64,000 nt of DNA from Lutibacter profundi (lineage in GTDB: Bacteria > Bacteroidota > Bacteroidia > Flavobacteriales > Flavobacteriaceae): the NCBI RefSeq assembly GCF_001543325.1, contig NZ_CP013355.1, positions 2,683,501 to 2,747,500 on the forward strand. Direction: 5' to 3'. The notes under the pieces were generated by a model that did no database searches, was not told the DNA's origin, and saw only the letters and a program-made list of their open reading frames with translations. Of this stretch, positions 1-7,170 are shown piece by piece. The first letter of the stretch is position 1, and every line of letters starts with the position of its first letter. Position numbers and translations under genes: made by a program.

Positions 1-139
1 CAACATTAAAAGATTTATTATTGTGAATTACATGGAATTTAGATTCTGATAATTTTAAGATATCTAATTTTTTTGTTTCAGAATGTTTAAAATTATATTC
101 AAAAGAGTTGTCTACAGTTACTTTGAAATTTTCATCCAT
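1..139 (-). CDS. Biotin carboxyl carrier-like protein, N-terminal part (cut by window edge)
   Basis: The minus-strand frame from an ATG at 139 runs to the window edge and gives 46 residues beginning MDENFKVTVDNSFEYNF. This resembles the N-terminal part of the flavobacterial acyl-CoA carboxylase biotin carrier subunit (about 160 aa), whose biotinyl-lysine domain would lie off the window. The recognition rests on remembered similarity of the N-terminus only; no biotin attachment motif is visible here. It lies outside the integrative element and so marks the left chromosomal flank. Confidence 0.5.
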   Translation of the reverse strand, partial: MDENFKVTVDNSFEYNFKHSETKKLDILKLSESKFHVIHNNKSFNV

Positions 140-353
140 AATTATTAAAAATAATAGGTTTTAATTAATGATTTTGAATTAGATAAAGATATTGATTTTT
201 TTTTGAATAAATATTGATTTTAATTAGGTTTTTTTGAATTAAATATTTTTTATAGTGATTTTAGGACTAAATATTTAGGAATACGCAAAAAAAACATTGC
301 AGGTGAAGCATTAAAATTATGGGACAATGTTAAAATAAAAAAGGATGGGCATA

Positions 354-392
354 AAAAAACAGCTTATTAAAAATAGAAATAAGCTGTTTTTT
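354..392 (-). terminator. Hairpin terminator, probably the original tRNA-Arg terminator
   Basis: Perfect 15-bp arms (354-368 and 378-392) with A-rich and T-rich edges make a bidirectional intrinsic terminator. It lies 10 bp beyond the truncated tRNA-Arg 3' end at 400-427 in the tRNA's reading direction. Before insertion of the element it would have ended tRNA-Arg transcription. Confidence 0.75.
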
Positions 393-399
393 AGTGTTG

Positions 400-427
400 T
401 TGTGACCTCGACAGGATTCAAACCTGT
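400..427. repeat. attL: 28-bp direct repeat of the tRNA-Arg 3' end
   Basis: These 28 bases are identical to 35831-35858, which cover the acceptor 3' strand and T-arm of the intact tRNA-Arg. Beyond base 427 the sequence stops matching a tRNA, so only the 3' end is duplicated. This is the classic footprint of a tyrosine-integrase element inserted into a tRNA 3' end, and it defines the left border of a 35.4-kb element. Confidence 0.92.
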
Positions 428-590
428 TCGCTATAACCTAACGTTTATAAGGGTTTAAGAGATTTCAAAGAATACGAGGTAGTTATTTAACTACCATTTA
501 AACTGTACTAGTATAGTTTAATCTAGCTTTCTATTAAAGAATAAATATACAATTTTCAACCAACTAAATCAAAACAAATCACATCAAATT
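428..590. other. Left end of element, non-coding, with palindrome
   Basis: No gene is seen. A palindrome with 8-bp arms GGTAGTTA/TAACTACC sits at 478-495. The 11-mer TTAACTACCAT at its right side recurs at the opposite end of the element (35721-35731), so these may be integrase arm-type or accessory-factor sites. That function is inferred. Confidence 0.4.
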
Positions 591-803
591 TTATGATACT
601 TTTTGAAGGTATTCATTGACTAAATCTAGTTTAATACCACTGTATTCAGCAAATTCTTCTGAAGTAACAAACTGATGTTTTTGTTTTCCAAAATGCACTT
701 TAATTTCATTTAATAGCTTACGCCCGTATCGTTCACTTCTTCCAGTGATGCACTGAATGTCTTTTGGGTATATGCAAGCTCTTATTATTTTCATTTGATA
801 CAT
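591..803 (-). CDS. Small conserved protein of Bacteroidota mobile regions (70 aa)
   Basis: Encodes 70 aa with a central RSERYGRKLL segment after YPKDIQCITG, and a C-terminal TSEEFAEYSGI helix resembling the start of a DNA-binding helix. I recognise the pattern as a short conserved hypothetical protein often found in flavobacterial genomes, but no function is known to me. It is the first gene of the element, reading toward attL, and is divergent from the operon that starts at 952. A regulatory role is possible but unsupported. Confidence 0.65.
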   Translation of the reverse strand: MYQMKIIRACIYPKDIQCITGRSERYGRKLLNEIKVHFGKQKHQFVTSEEFAEYSGIKLDLVNEYLQKVS

Positions 804-951
804 TATCTATACTTTATCCTAACCTCATCTTACTGTCATTTATATCGTGTTATTCGGTAAAAAAAGATTAATTCGGCAGGGTTGTATGTTGGTTTTTGAA
901 TTCTCTTATAAAGATACTTTCATTTGTTGAGAATTAAAAATTTATAAGATT

Positions 952-1707
952 ATGGCTAGACAGACTGGAATAATTAAATTAAAAGGTACTATTGGAGGTA
1001 TTACCTTTTACAAAACTGCTGATGGAGATCTTGCTCGCGAAAAAGGCGGTGTAGATGCTTCAAGAATTGCAAATGACCCAGCGTTTCAAAGAACGCGTGA
1101 AAATGGTTCTGAATTTGGGAGAGCTGGAAAAGGTGGAAAAGTACTTCGAAATGCGATTCGTATTCTTTTGCAAAATGCAAAAGATAAACGTGTGGTTAGT
1201 AGATTAACTACAGAAGTATTAAAAGTGATAAAAACAGATGCTGTGAATGAACGTGGCTTGAGAACTGTACAAGATGGAAATTTAGCCGACTTAAAGGGGT
1301 TTGAGTTTAATTTAAATGGAAAATTAAACAACACTTTATTTGCAGCACATACCAATGCATTTGACCGTGTTGCTGGTGATGCTTCTGTAAATATTGGTGC
1401 TTTTTCTCCTGCTATAAGAATTGCTGCTCCTGCTGGAACTACTCATTTTAAAGTAGTAATGGGTGCCGCTGAAATTGATTTTAAAGAAGGAACTTCTGTT
1501 TTTGAAAGTGATGAAACGGCTATTTTACCCTATAATAATGAAAATACTGCTGCCATTGATTTGGGTGCAACTGTAATAGCGAATTCAACACTACCAGTTT
1601 TTCAGGTTTTGGGTGTAGAATTTTATCAGGAAGTGAATGGGCAAATGTATCCGCTGAAAAATGGTGCTTACAACGCGTTGGCTGTTATTGATATTGACAC
1701 TGTTTAA
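952..1707 (+). CDS. Conserved hypothetical protein, first gene of DUF5675 module
   Basis: Encodes 251 aa beginning MARQTGIIKLKGTIGGI, with an early glycine-rich segment containing DASRIANDPAFQRTREN. The family recurs in Bacteroidota as an uncharacterised protein. No signal peptide or membrane segment is evident. Residues from about 120 on are rich in A/G/T and hydrophobic alternation, suggesting beta structure. Its stop overlaps the next start (TAATG), so it is translationally coupled to the DUF5675 gene and two small membrane proteins. A phage-derived structural or secreted role is possible, but I cannot assign one. Confidence 0.75.
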   Translation: MARQTGIIKLKGTIGGITFYKTADGDLAREKGGVDASRIANDPAFQRTRENGSEFGRAGKGGKVLRNAIRILLQNAKDKRVVSRLTTEVLKVIKTDAVNERGLRTVQDGNLADLKGFEFNLNGKLNNTLFAAHTNAFDRVAGDASVNIGAFSPAIRIAAPAGTTHFKVVMGAAEIDFKEGTSVFESDETAILPYNNENTAAIDLGATVIANSTLPVFQVLGVEFYQEVNGQMYPLKNGAYNALAVIDIDTV

Positions 1708-2102
1708 TGGAATTTACATTGCATAGAACCTATTATAAAAAGGGTACGAATAGTGCCCTTTTTTTTAAAGGCCTTTTTATGGGCTTTGTTATTGAATTGC
1801 CCTGGTTAGAAAATAGAAAAATTATCTCGTGTATTCCAGAAGGAACCTACAAGTTGAGACCTCGATTTTCTGAAAAATTTAAACATCATTTGCAGCTTGA
1901 AAATGTTCCCGGTAGAAATTTGATATTGATACACCCGGCTAATGATGCTTTAAAGGAGCTTGAAGGGTGTATTGCTCCAGTGACGCATTTAACTGGAATA
2001 GGAAAGGGAAGTGCTTCTCGATTGCTATTTCAGAAAATTGTTTCAAGTTGTTACCAGGCATTTGAGCGAAAAGAAAAAGTATTCTTAACTATTAAATCTT
2101 AA
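1707..2102 (+). CDS. DUF5675 family protein
   Basis: Encodes 131 aa matching the DUF5675 pattern: an N-terminal ELPWLENRKIISCIPEGTYKL segment, then HPANDALKELEGCIAP and a C-terminal AF helix. Family members are small and uncharacterised, and are often found in prophages and islands beside holin-like proteins. The conserved His and Cys in the IHPAN and GCIAP segments look like possible catalytic residues, as in L,D-transpeptidase-like folds; that is inference. The start codon overlaps the previous stop by one base, and the next gene starts 3 bases after the stop. Confidence 0.8.
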   Translation: MEFTLHRTYYKKGTNSALFFKGLFMGFVIELPWLENRKIISCIPEGTYKLRPRFSEKFKHHLQLENVPGRNLILIHPANDALKELEGCIAPVTHLTGIGKGSASRLLFQKIVSSCYQAFERKEKVFLTIKS

Positions 2103-2105
2103 CTA

Positions 2106-2327
2106 ATGAAACTTACAGAACGATATACAAAAAAGACACCTAAATTTTTTAGAACACTCCGAAATATTGGAATTGCCTTGGCAGCTGCAGGAGGTGTAAT
2201 TATTGCAGCTCCAATTTCATTACCTACCATTATTATTACAGTTGCTACTTATATGACCGTTGCAGGTACTGTAGCCACAGCAGTAAGCCAAGCGGTTGTA
2301 GCTGACGAAAACAAAGACGAAAAATAA
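2106..2327 (+). CDS. Small membrane protein (73 aa), holin-like
   Basis: Encodes 73 aa: a basic N-terminus (KLTERYTKKTPKFFRTLRN), then two adjoining hydrophobic stretches at about 21-40 and 41-60, and a charged tail ending DENKDEK. Size and topology resemble small phage holins, but no family is recognised. It sits 3 bases after the DUF5675 stop and 7 bases before another tiny membrane protein, so the four genes form one transcription unit. Export or lysis is the best contextual guess. Confidence 0.65.
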   Translation: MKLTERYTKKTPKFFRTLRNIGIALAAAGGVIIAAPISLPTIIITVATYMTVAGTVATAVSQAVVADENKDEK

Positions 2328-2334
2328 AACATAG

Positions 2335-2508
2335 ATGTGGCAAAATGATTTACAGTTAAAATCTGGCGTTTTTGGGGGAACGTTGCTTTCTACAGTTCTA
2401 AATATTAGCCTACACGATGTATTTTTTACCGTTGTAATGGCTGTTATTGGAGCTGTAGTTAGTTTTTTTGTTTCGTATGTGTTGAAGAGGTTGTTTACCA
2501 AAAAATAA
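2335..2508 (+). CDS. Very small membrane protein (57 aa)
   Basis: ATG at 2335 opens a 57-codon frame beginning MWQNDLQLKSGVFGG and ending VLKRLFTKK. A single hydrophobic helix spans roughly residues 24-50, with a basic cytoplasmic-type end. It lies 7 bases after the 73-aa membrane protein and is followed by a hairpin terminator, which supports it as the last gene of the module. Paired tiny membrane proteins next to DUF5675 suggest a holin/antiholin-like pair; this is inference. Confidence 0.6.
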   Translation: MWQNDLQLKSGVFGGTLLSTVLNISLHDVFFTVVMAVIGAVVSFFVSYVLKRLFTKK

Positions 2509-2509
2509 G

Positions 2510-2532
2510 GCCTAGCTAAATTTTAACTAGGC
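2510..2532 (+). terminator. Hairpin after DUF5675 module
   Basis: Arms GCCTAG/CTAGGC (2510-2515, 2527-2532) with an 11-base loop directly follow the stop of the 57-aa gene and precede a T/A-rich stretch. It separates this operon from the convergent protease gene. Confidence 0.5.
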
Positions 2533-2588
2533 ACTTATTATTTATACTTCTTAAGTTATTTTTTAACTCAGTTCTTTGTTAGGCAATG

Positions 2589-3356
2589 TTATTTTAGTAA
2601 ATCTGTACTTTTTAAATAATCAATTATTTTCATTCCTAAAAGCTTTGATTCAAGCTCGAAAAAACTTTTTGATTGCATAGCAATTCCTCTATGAAACGAT
2701 TCTTCTCTTTGGTAGACTGTTTTAGAATTTGTTTCTTCCTCAATATCCTCAGAACTCCATACTATCATACTTGTTTGTTCATTTCCTACTGTAAAACCAC
2801 AAATATATGGTTGATTTTTGTGTTTAAACAAGAGTGGAGCACCTGAAATACCTCGAGGGCACATATATGATAATTCATAATGCGCTGGGGTTTTTGGGAA
2901 ATTATGATTATATCCAACCATTGTAATGTGTCCTTTAAAAGCCCTAATCAAAACTTCAGAATGTTTATTATCAAATCCAAATGCATAACCCACGCTCATG
3001 ACATTATTTAACATTGCAAGTTTTTGAGATAACCAAGGATATGATTTCGCTCTTTCTATTGAAGCAACTAAAATTCCAGAATCATTATCTTCAAAAACTT
3101 CACTATCTCGGATTTTAGAAAAACTCAATTGACCTTGTTCGTTTTGAAACCCTAGAGCAACAATTTCTTGCTCTTCTGCCTTTTTTATTGTGTGTGCACA
3201 TGTGATGAAAAAATTATTCTCAATGTAAAATGCTGTTCCAAATATATTTTTTGGGTTAAAATGCCCTTCTTTCGTTAGAATTCCTCCAAAAACAGGAAAA
3301 ACGTAATCATATGCCGTCGGTTGATGTGAATTTATATTTGAATTCAGGATATCCAT
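2589..3356 (-). CDS. Trypsin-like serine protease (S1 fold)
   Basis: Encodes 255 aa with a plausible chymotrypsin-fold triad: His55 in ITCAHT, Asp92 in DNDSGIL, and Ser171 in RGISGAPL (GxSGxP nucleophile elbow). There is no signal peptide, so it is probably cytoplasmic. Cytoplasmic trypsin-like domains are common in bacterial conflict systems, where they cleave or activate a partner. It is the second gene, 50 bp downstream of a nuclease-like gene on the same strand, inside a defence-rich island. I infer a two-gene protease/nuclease defence unit. A simple housekeeping protease is less likely given the location. Confidence 0.8.
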   Translation of the reverse strand: MDILNSNINSHQPTAYDYVFPVFGGILTKEGHFNPKNIFGTAFYIENNFFITCAHTIKKAEEQEIVALGFQNEQGQLSFSKIRDSEVFEDNDSGILVASIERAKSYPWLSQKLAMLNNVMSVGYAFGFDNKHSEVLIRAFKGHITMVGYNHNFPKTPAHYELSYMCPRGISGAPLLFKHKNQPYICGFTVGNEQTSMIVWSSEDIEEETNSKTVYQREESFHRGIAMQSKSFFELESKLLGMKIIDYLKSTDLLK

Positions 3357-3406
3357 TTTCTAATGTTCGTTAAGATACATGGTTTACACAAGTTAAAGGT
3401 TAGACT

Positions 3407-4258
3407 TTACACTAAATTGGTTTCTAACCTTATAGATTTTTTAAGTTTTAATATCAGTCTTTCTCCTAAATGTGTTCTTAACTTTTGAAGATGTTTATCG
3501 TCCTTTTCATTTTTATCAACATCAAACACAATTAAAAAAGGATTAAAATTTACTTCAAATTTACTGGGAATAAATTGATTTTTAAGAATATTTAAGTCTA
3601 TAAGATTTTGTAGAACAAGTTTATACGAATCCAATATTTCATTTTTATGTTGAACTAATTCCTCTTCATATCTTTTAATTTGATTAAAAACTTTTGGAGT
3701 AGTTCTGGATCTTATTTCTGAATTAGTATAATGTTTAGCCTCGTAAAAAACGAGTTTATTTTTTTCTAGAGACAGGTAATCAATAGAAGAAATTTTATAA
3801 TCTGACCTTTTTTTAGGATTAGGAACCTTATCTTTTATCAGTGTTATTTCAACATCAATAACGCATTTATCACGGTTCATTATTTGTTTATAGGATTCGA
3901 ATTTTTCTTTCCCTATATGTTTTTTAACATTCTTTTTTATTGAGTCAATTTCAGCGAGGTTTTTAATAATTGATTTTTTGTTTAAAATAACTCCGTTATG
4001 AGATGTAAAGTAACCCTTGTTTGTAATGCTCAAATATTTTTTGTGAGTTTCTCCTTTTATGTATTTTTTTCGCTGATTGAATGATAGTTTACATAAACTT
4101 TGACCATTGTAATACACATTTAGAGATTCATTTCTGACTGCAATTAAAAGTTCATTGTCATTGAGCATTTTATACCAAAAGGAATTTTTATCGGAATAAA
4201 GTGTGTTTAGAGCGTCTAAAAATTGTTGATTATGAATTCCTCTTTTGAATATACTCAT
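3407..4258 (-). CDS. PD-(D/E)XK-like nuclease, partner of serine protease
   Basis: Encodes 283 aa, basic and lysine-rich. A candidate PD-(D/E)XK core lies at about residues 134-176: VIDVEITLIKD, then SSIDYLSLEKNKLVFYEAKHY, where D (SIDY) and E-x-K (EAK) would be the metal-binding residues after two beta strands. The rest is not recognised. It is upstream of, and co-oriented with, the trypsin-like protease. The nuclease call is from motif inspection only; a structure prediction would be needed to confirm it. Confidence 0.6.
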   Translation of the reverse strand: MSIFKRGIHNQQFLDALNTLYSDKNSFWYKMLNDNELLIAVRNESLNVYYNGQSLCKLSFNQRKKYIKGETHKKYLSITNKGYFTSHNGVILNKKSIIKNLAEIDSIKKNVKKHIGKEKFESYKQIMNRDKCVIDVEITLIKDKVPNPKKRSDYKISSIDYLSLEKNKLVFYEAKHYTNSEIRSRTTPKVFNQIKRYEEELVQHKNEILDSYKLVLQNLIDLNILKNQFIPSKFEVNFNPFLIVFDVDKNEKDDKHLQKLRTHLGERLILKLKKSIRLETNLV

Positions 4259-4297
4259 TATTAAGTTCTTTATTTAATTAAGGTTATAATGTTCAAT

Positions 4298-4420
4298 TTT
4301 TTGAATGGCTTGTAACGGGTTTGGGTTATGATTTCGCACTGAAAATCAGGTTTAAAGCTATAGAATGTTTGTCGGAATGTTACCAAACCCAGCAATCAAT
4401 TATACCCATTGTTGTGTGTA
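4298..4420. repeat. Imperfect long palindrome, attC-like
   Basis: Nested inverted repeats, TTGTAACGGGTTTGGGT on the left (about 4310) and ACCAAACCC with CCCATTGTTGTGTG on the right (about 4382-4418), enclose about 60 bases. Related pieces TTGTAACG and ACACACAAC recur at 5132-5162. The layout (outer TAAC/GTTG, long imperfect stem) resembles integron attC sites, but the strict RYYYAAC/GTTRRRY cores are not met. It borders three short genes. Confidence 0.3.
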
Positions 4421-4423
4421 GTT

Positions 4424-4540
4424 TTAATGATTAACTTTTGATTCAGAAAAATTAATTCCATTGCCACAAGTTTCGCAACCATCATATTCTGATATATCCC
4501 CATACCAATAGTCTCCGCAATATGAACAAGTCTATTTCAT
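4424..4540 (-). pseudogene. Small zinc-ribbon protein interrupted by TAG at codon 3
   Basis: The minus-strand frame from ATG at 4540 reads MK-stop-TCSYCGDYWYG and then CETCGNG, ending NH: 39 codons. Two CxxC knuckles 13 residues apart (YC-G-D..C-E-T-C) are a clear zinc ribbon. The third codon is TAG, one base from AAG (Lys), and there is no alternative start before the first knuckle. It is best read as a recently broken gene. Suppression or a sequencing error would be the alternatives. Confidence 0.55.
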
Positions 4541-4557
4541 TTTTTTATAATTATTAT

Positions 4558-4912
4558 TTATTTAATCCATTTGTCGTTTCTAGTTCCAGTATTAACTGAA
4601 ATTAATTGAGAATGCTCTTTCGGGTAAATTAATAGTACTTTTTTCAAAGTTATGTTTCTTTTTAATACACATTCACTCTCCGTTAAATAATCTTTATTAC
4701 TTTTTAATGGTTGATAACCTATCTACATGGTTAACATCGATTTCTACCTTAAAAAGAAATTGAATATTTCCATGTCTTCCTCTTTCTGAAATATCATTAT
4801 ATATAAATTCCATACTTAAATGATAAAATTCATCTTTTGTCCAATGACAACCAAAATTAGATTTGTCTAATTCATTTATAGAATTCAAAAATATTGTTCT
4901 CCAAATAGTCAT
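4558..4912 (-). pseudogene. Frameshifted small hypothetical gene
   Basis: ATG at 4912 opens a frame beginning MTIWRTIFLNSINELDK that ends early at 4697. Just before that stop (around 4715) a second frame, offset by one base, continues YQPLKSNKDYLTESE to NDKWIK and a stop at 4558. The total span is 3n+1 bases, consistent with a one-base insertion near AGGTTATC, which would restore DR-YQPL. If repaired, the protein is about 117 aa. The family is unknown. Confidence 0.5.
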
Positions 4913-4936
4913 TCTAAAATCGTTTTGGGTTTTTGC

Positions 4937-5101
4937 TTATTTTTCACCAAAGAAAAGCATAATTATAAACCAGACAATTGCTGTAATTATTCCAGTTCCA
5001 ATTGCTTCACCAAAATCAGCTTTAATTAAAGTAACAAGAAAAACAAAAAGTCCAATTGCAATAGGAATAACACACCCATTTGATTCTCTATTTCCAGCCA
5101 T
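4937..5101 (-). CDS. Small two-helix membrane protein (54 aa)
   Basis: ATG at 5101 gives 54 aa beginning MAGNRESNGC with two hydrophobic segments, about residues 11-27 and 34-51, separated by KADFGEA, ending FFGEK. No family is recognised. It is upstream of the frameshifted gene and the zinc-ribbon remnant on the same strand, and attC-like palindromes lie at both ends of the trio, so the three may have travelled together as cassette-like DNA. Confidence 0.5.
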   Translation of the reverse strand: MAGNRESNGCVIPIAIGLFVFLVTLIKADFGEAIGTGIITAIVWFIIMLFFGEK

Positions 5102-5351
5102 ATTTTATGATTTTCATTTTGTTTCTATAATTTGTAACGAGTTCTCTAAATTACACACAACTATTTATATTCAACTAAATATCACCTTTAATCCGTGTAA
5201 ACTTCAGTATAATCATAGTTTTTTGTTATATCAATTGAATATTGCAATTTTTTTTTGAATGACTAAAATACGCTAAATAAGGTTAAGTTTCAATAAAGTG
5301 CATTAATTTATACTGGTTATTGATATTAAATGGTTTTCGATTAAAAAAACA

Positions 5352-5377
5352 GATTCTGAACTTACAAGTTCAGGATC
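5352..5377. repeat. REP-like palindrome
   Basis: Imperfect palindrome GATTCTGAACTT...AAGTTCAGGATC, three bases before the end of the DUF2493 gene. It belongs to the GTTCAG-type palindromic family seen at several other places in this window and may end transcription of the DUF2493 gene. Confidence 0.45.
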
Positions 5378-5379
5378 AT

Positions 5380-5730
5380 TTAAAAATTAAAGATTCTCAC
5401 TTTCAATCCAACTTGTTCTGCCAAGTCAATCATATTTTTAGTGCCTTTGCTTTTTCCATCCCAGAATGCTATAAGGGAATCGGCATAGTTTGCCATTTCT
5501 TTATTCCGTTTTGGTCCTGCAGCTTTTCCGTATTGTTTCCAATTAGCTGGGAATTGTTTTATAGGGTAGTTGTGTTCTTTTGCATATTGCTTACCTAGTT
5601 TATCAGCTCCTTTATAATAAGCACCGCTTACTATTTCAATATTGGTTTGATCCTGGAGTAGTTGGTCGCAAATTTGACATAATTTTTTGTAGTCGGTGAA
5701 GTTTCTTCCTCCTGCTATTATTAGTTTCAT
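5380..5730 (-). CDS. DUF2493 / SLOG-fold protein
   Basis: From the ATG at 5730 the product starts MKLIIAGGRNFTDY (116 aa). An upstream in-frame ATG at 5769 exists, but its 13 extra residues are not family-like. The GGRNF nucleotide-binding loop, SGAYYKGADKLG and the C-terminal RIFNF strand are characteristic of DUF2493 (YspA-like) in the SLOG superfamily. Such Rossmann proteins bind or cleave nucleotide-derived ligands and are often found in prophages and islands. Downstream is DUF6943; there is no enzymatic assignment beyond the fold. Confidence 0.8.
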   Translation of the reverse strand: MKLIIAGGRNFTDYKKLCQICDQLLQDQTNIEIVSGAYYKGADKLGKQYAKEHNYPIKQFPANWKQYGKAAGPKRNKEMANYADSLIAFWDGKSKGTKNMIDLAEQVGLKVRIFNF

Positions 5731-5754
5731 TGTGCGTTTTTTGTTTATGATAAT

Positions 5755-5848
5755 GAGACCTTGAAACAAGTTCAGGGTGACGTATCGGTTTTGTTTAAGT
5801 AAAATTCAGTTTCTATTCAAAAGATCCCGCATCAAGTACGGGATGACT
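5755..5848. repeat. Two REP-like palindromes
   Basis: One unit around 5755-5782 (GACCTTGAAACAAGTTCAGG type) and a second around 5818-5848 (GATCCCGCATCAAGTACGGG type) lie between the DUF2493 and DUF6943 genes. The same families occur at 31199-31225 and 50718-50792. They are typical interspersed flavobacterial palindromes. Confidence 0.6.
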
Positions 5849-5856
5849 TAGTTTTT

Positions 5857-6273
5857 TTAAGATCTCAGCAAAGCAATTTTTAGTTTTGAAATTGTTTTGA
5901 GTTGTTGCTGGAGATTTTCTTCAAAAGCATTTATTTTTTTGAGTTTTTCAACTTTGAGTTGCCATTGTTGTTCCTGGTAATTTTGAAGTGCTACATTTAT
6001 CACTTTTTTAGCATCAGAAATGCAAATAAATGGAATTACACTTCCTTTTAAGTAATAGCTGAAGTAGTTCCCCATTTTAAGTGATAAGCACAAGTAAAAC
6101 AGTGATTCTCGGGTTTGCTCTGAAGTTGTTGTAATTACAAAACAGTTTGGACAAGGGTTCTGGTAATTGCTACATGCAATCGCGCCAGCTGGCTCTTTCA
6201 CTAAAAGTGTCCACTGGACACTTTCTTTACGTTCAGCCCTGCTTCGGTGGGTTTTGATTTCATAAGTTGACAT
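5857..6273 (-). CDS. DUF6943 family protein
   Basis: Encodes 138 aa with the family hallmark NPCPNCFVITTTSEQTRESLF followed by a GNYFSYYLKGSVIPFI segment and a long amphipathic, Q/K-rich C-terminal helix (about 95-138, coiled-coil-like). I recognise this as DUF6943, a Bacteroidota accessory-region family of unknown function. The CPNC pair could bind metal or be redox active, but this is not established. It is located between REP palindromes and the umuDC promoter region. Confidence 0.75.
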   Translation of the reverse strand: MSTYEIKTHRSRAERKESVQWTLLVKEPAGAIACSNYQNPCPNCFVITTTSEQTRESLFYLCLSLKMGNYFSYYLKGSVIPFICISDAKKVINVALQNYQEQQWQLKVEKLKKINAFEENLQQQLKTISKLKIALLRS

Positions 6274-6690
6274 AGGTACGCAATTAAAATTTATGCTTCA
6301 CTGCGTTCCGCATTCATAAATTTTAAAAGAAAAAGAAAAAAAAGAAAGCTTTTTATTTGTTAGCGTGGCTAAGGCTGTCAAGGTTTTTGAGAAAAATACA
6401 ACCGCTGTTTTTTATTTTTATTAGAAACGAACTAAATGTAAGGTGGAGATTTTTTTCAAAACCCGTAGGGCTTGACCTTTATAGCCTTTTGCGGCTGGTG
6501 ATGGGAGCGGTTGAATTTTGCTGTCTTTTTTTTATTTTTTAGGGTTATTTCACTCTTTCTTTTTTGTCTTAACACAAAAACGAAACAAAAAAAGTCAAGC
6601 CTTGGATTTTCAACGGTCAACTAAGTTTTTGAACCCTAAAAAAATTAGTTGATTACTTTTTTTTAATTTTGAATTGCATAGTTGATAAAA
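6274..6690. other. Gene-free region with palindromes
   Basis: No convincing gene. A palindrome with 10-bp arms AAAATTTATG/CATAAATTTT at 6286-6324 encloses a CACTGCGTTCC-type loop that recurs at 18813-18860. A second repeat at about 6560-6600, containing GTCTTAACACAAAAACGAAA and ending AAGTCAAG, recurs at 32808-32848 and in weaker form at 18750-18782 and 31815-31857. Confidence 0.5.
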
Positions 6691-6693
6691 ACT

Positions 6694-6711
6694 TAATTTT
6701 GTAGAAACTAC
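6694..6711 (+). promoter_or_regulatory. umuDC promoter -7 box and adjacent palindrome
   Basis: TAATTTTG (6694-6701) matches the Bacteroidota TAnnTTTG -7 element 18 bp before the umuD start. It runs into the palindrome GTAGAAACTAC (6701-6711), which sits where a repressor would block initiation. This is a candidate SOS-type operator; the binding protein is unknown. Confidence 0.45.
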
Positions 6712-6718
6712 TTAATGA

Positions 6719-7168
6719 ATGAAACTTTTGAAATTACATCAAACTACTACCTTAGAAATATACACTGCTGATACTTCAACAAGTATAAGTTTACCTTTTG
6801 TTGATGGTGGTATTAGTGCAGGTTTTCCTAGTCCAGCGGATGATTTTTTAGATATTTCAATAGATTTAAATAAGGAATTTGTTAAAAATCCGAGTACTAC
6901 TTTTTATGGGAGAGTGAAAGGAGATAGTATGATAAATGCAGGGTTGAGTAATGGTGATTTATTAATTATTGATAAAAGTTTAGAACCAATTGACAATAAA
7001 ATAGCTGTCTGTTTTATTGATGGTGAATTTACGGTTAAACGCATAAAAATTGAAAAGGATATTGTTTGGTTGGTGGCTGAGAACGAAAAATATCAACCTA
7101 TCAAAGTAACTGCTGAGAATGATTTTATTATTTGGGGAATTGTAACTACGGTTATTAAAAAAGTTTAA
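6719..7168 (+). CDS. umuD: UmuD-like translesion polymerase subunit (S24 peptidase)
   Basis: Encodes 149 aa. The self-cleavage bond is Ala34-Gly35 (ISAGF). The Ser/Lys dyad is Ser70 (GDSM) and Lys107 (FTVKRI), the normal LexA/UmuD spacing. After RecA-stimulated cleavage UmuD' would bind UmuC to form DNA polymerase V. It is followed after 2 bases by umuC, so the two are one operon. The promoter overlaps an 11-bp palindrome. Mobile umuDC pairs are common cargo and could raise mutagenesis or damage tolerance in the host. Confidence 0.93.
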   Translation: MKLLKLHQTTTLEIYTADTSTSISLPFVDGGISAGFPSPADDFLDISIDLNKEFVKNPSTTFYGRVKGDSMINAGLSNGDLLIIDKSLEPIDNKIAVCFIDGEFTVKRIKIEKDIVWLVAENEKYQPIKVTAENDFIIWGIVTTVIKKV

Positions 7169-7170
7169 CC

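Noticed and set aside
224..370. Plus-strand frame ending KKDGHKKTAY near the left border
   Set aside because: No start codon; its end overlaps the tRNA terminator; no family recognised. Possibly a gene remnant but not supportable.
1086..1355. Minus-strand 89-aa frame opposite the 251-aa gene
   Set aside because: Lies fully within a well-coding plus-strand gene with family recognition; no promoter or partner.
4863..5258. 131-aa plus-strand frame over the small-gene cluster
   Set aside because: Antisense to the 54-aa membrane protein and the frameshifted gene, which have better coding character.
6357..6542. 61-aa plus-strand frame
   Set aside because: Composition follows the surrounding repeat-rich, T-rich DNA; no family, no ribosome context.
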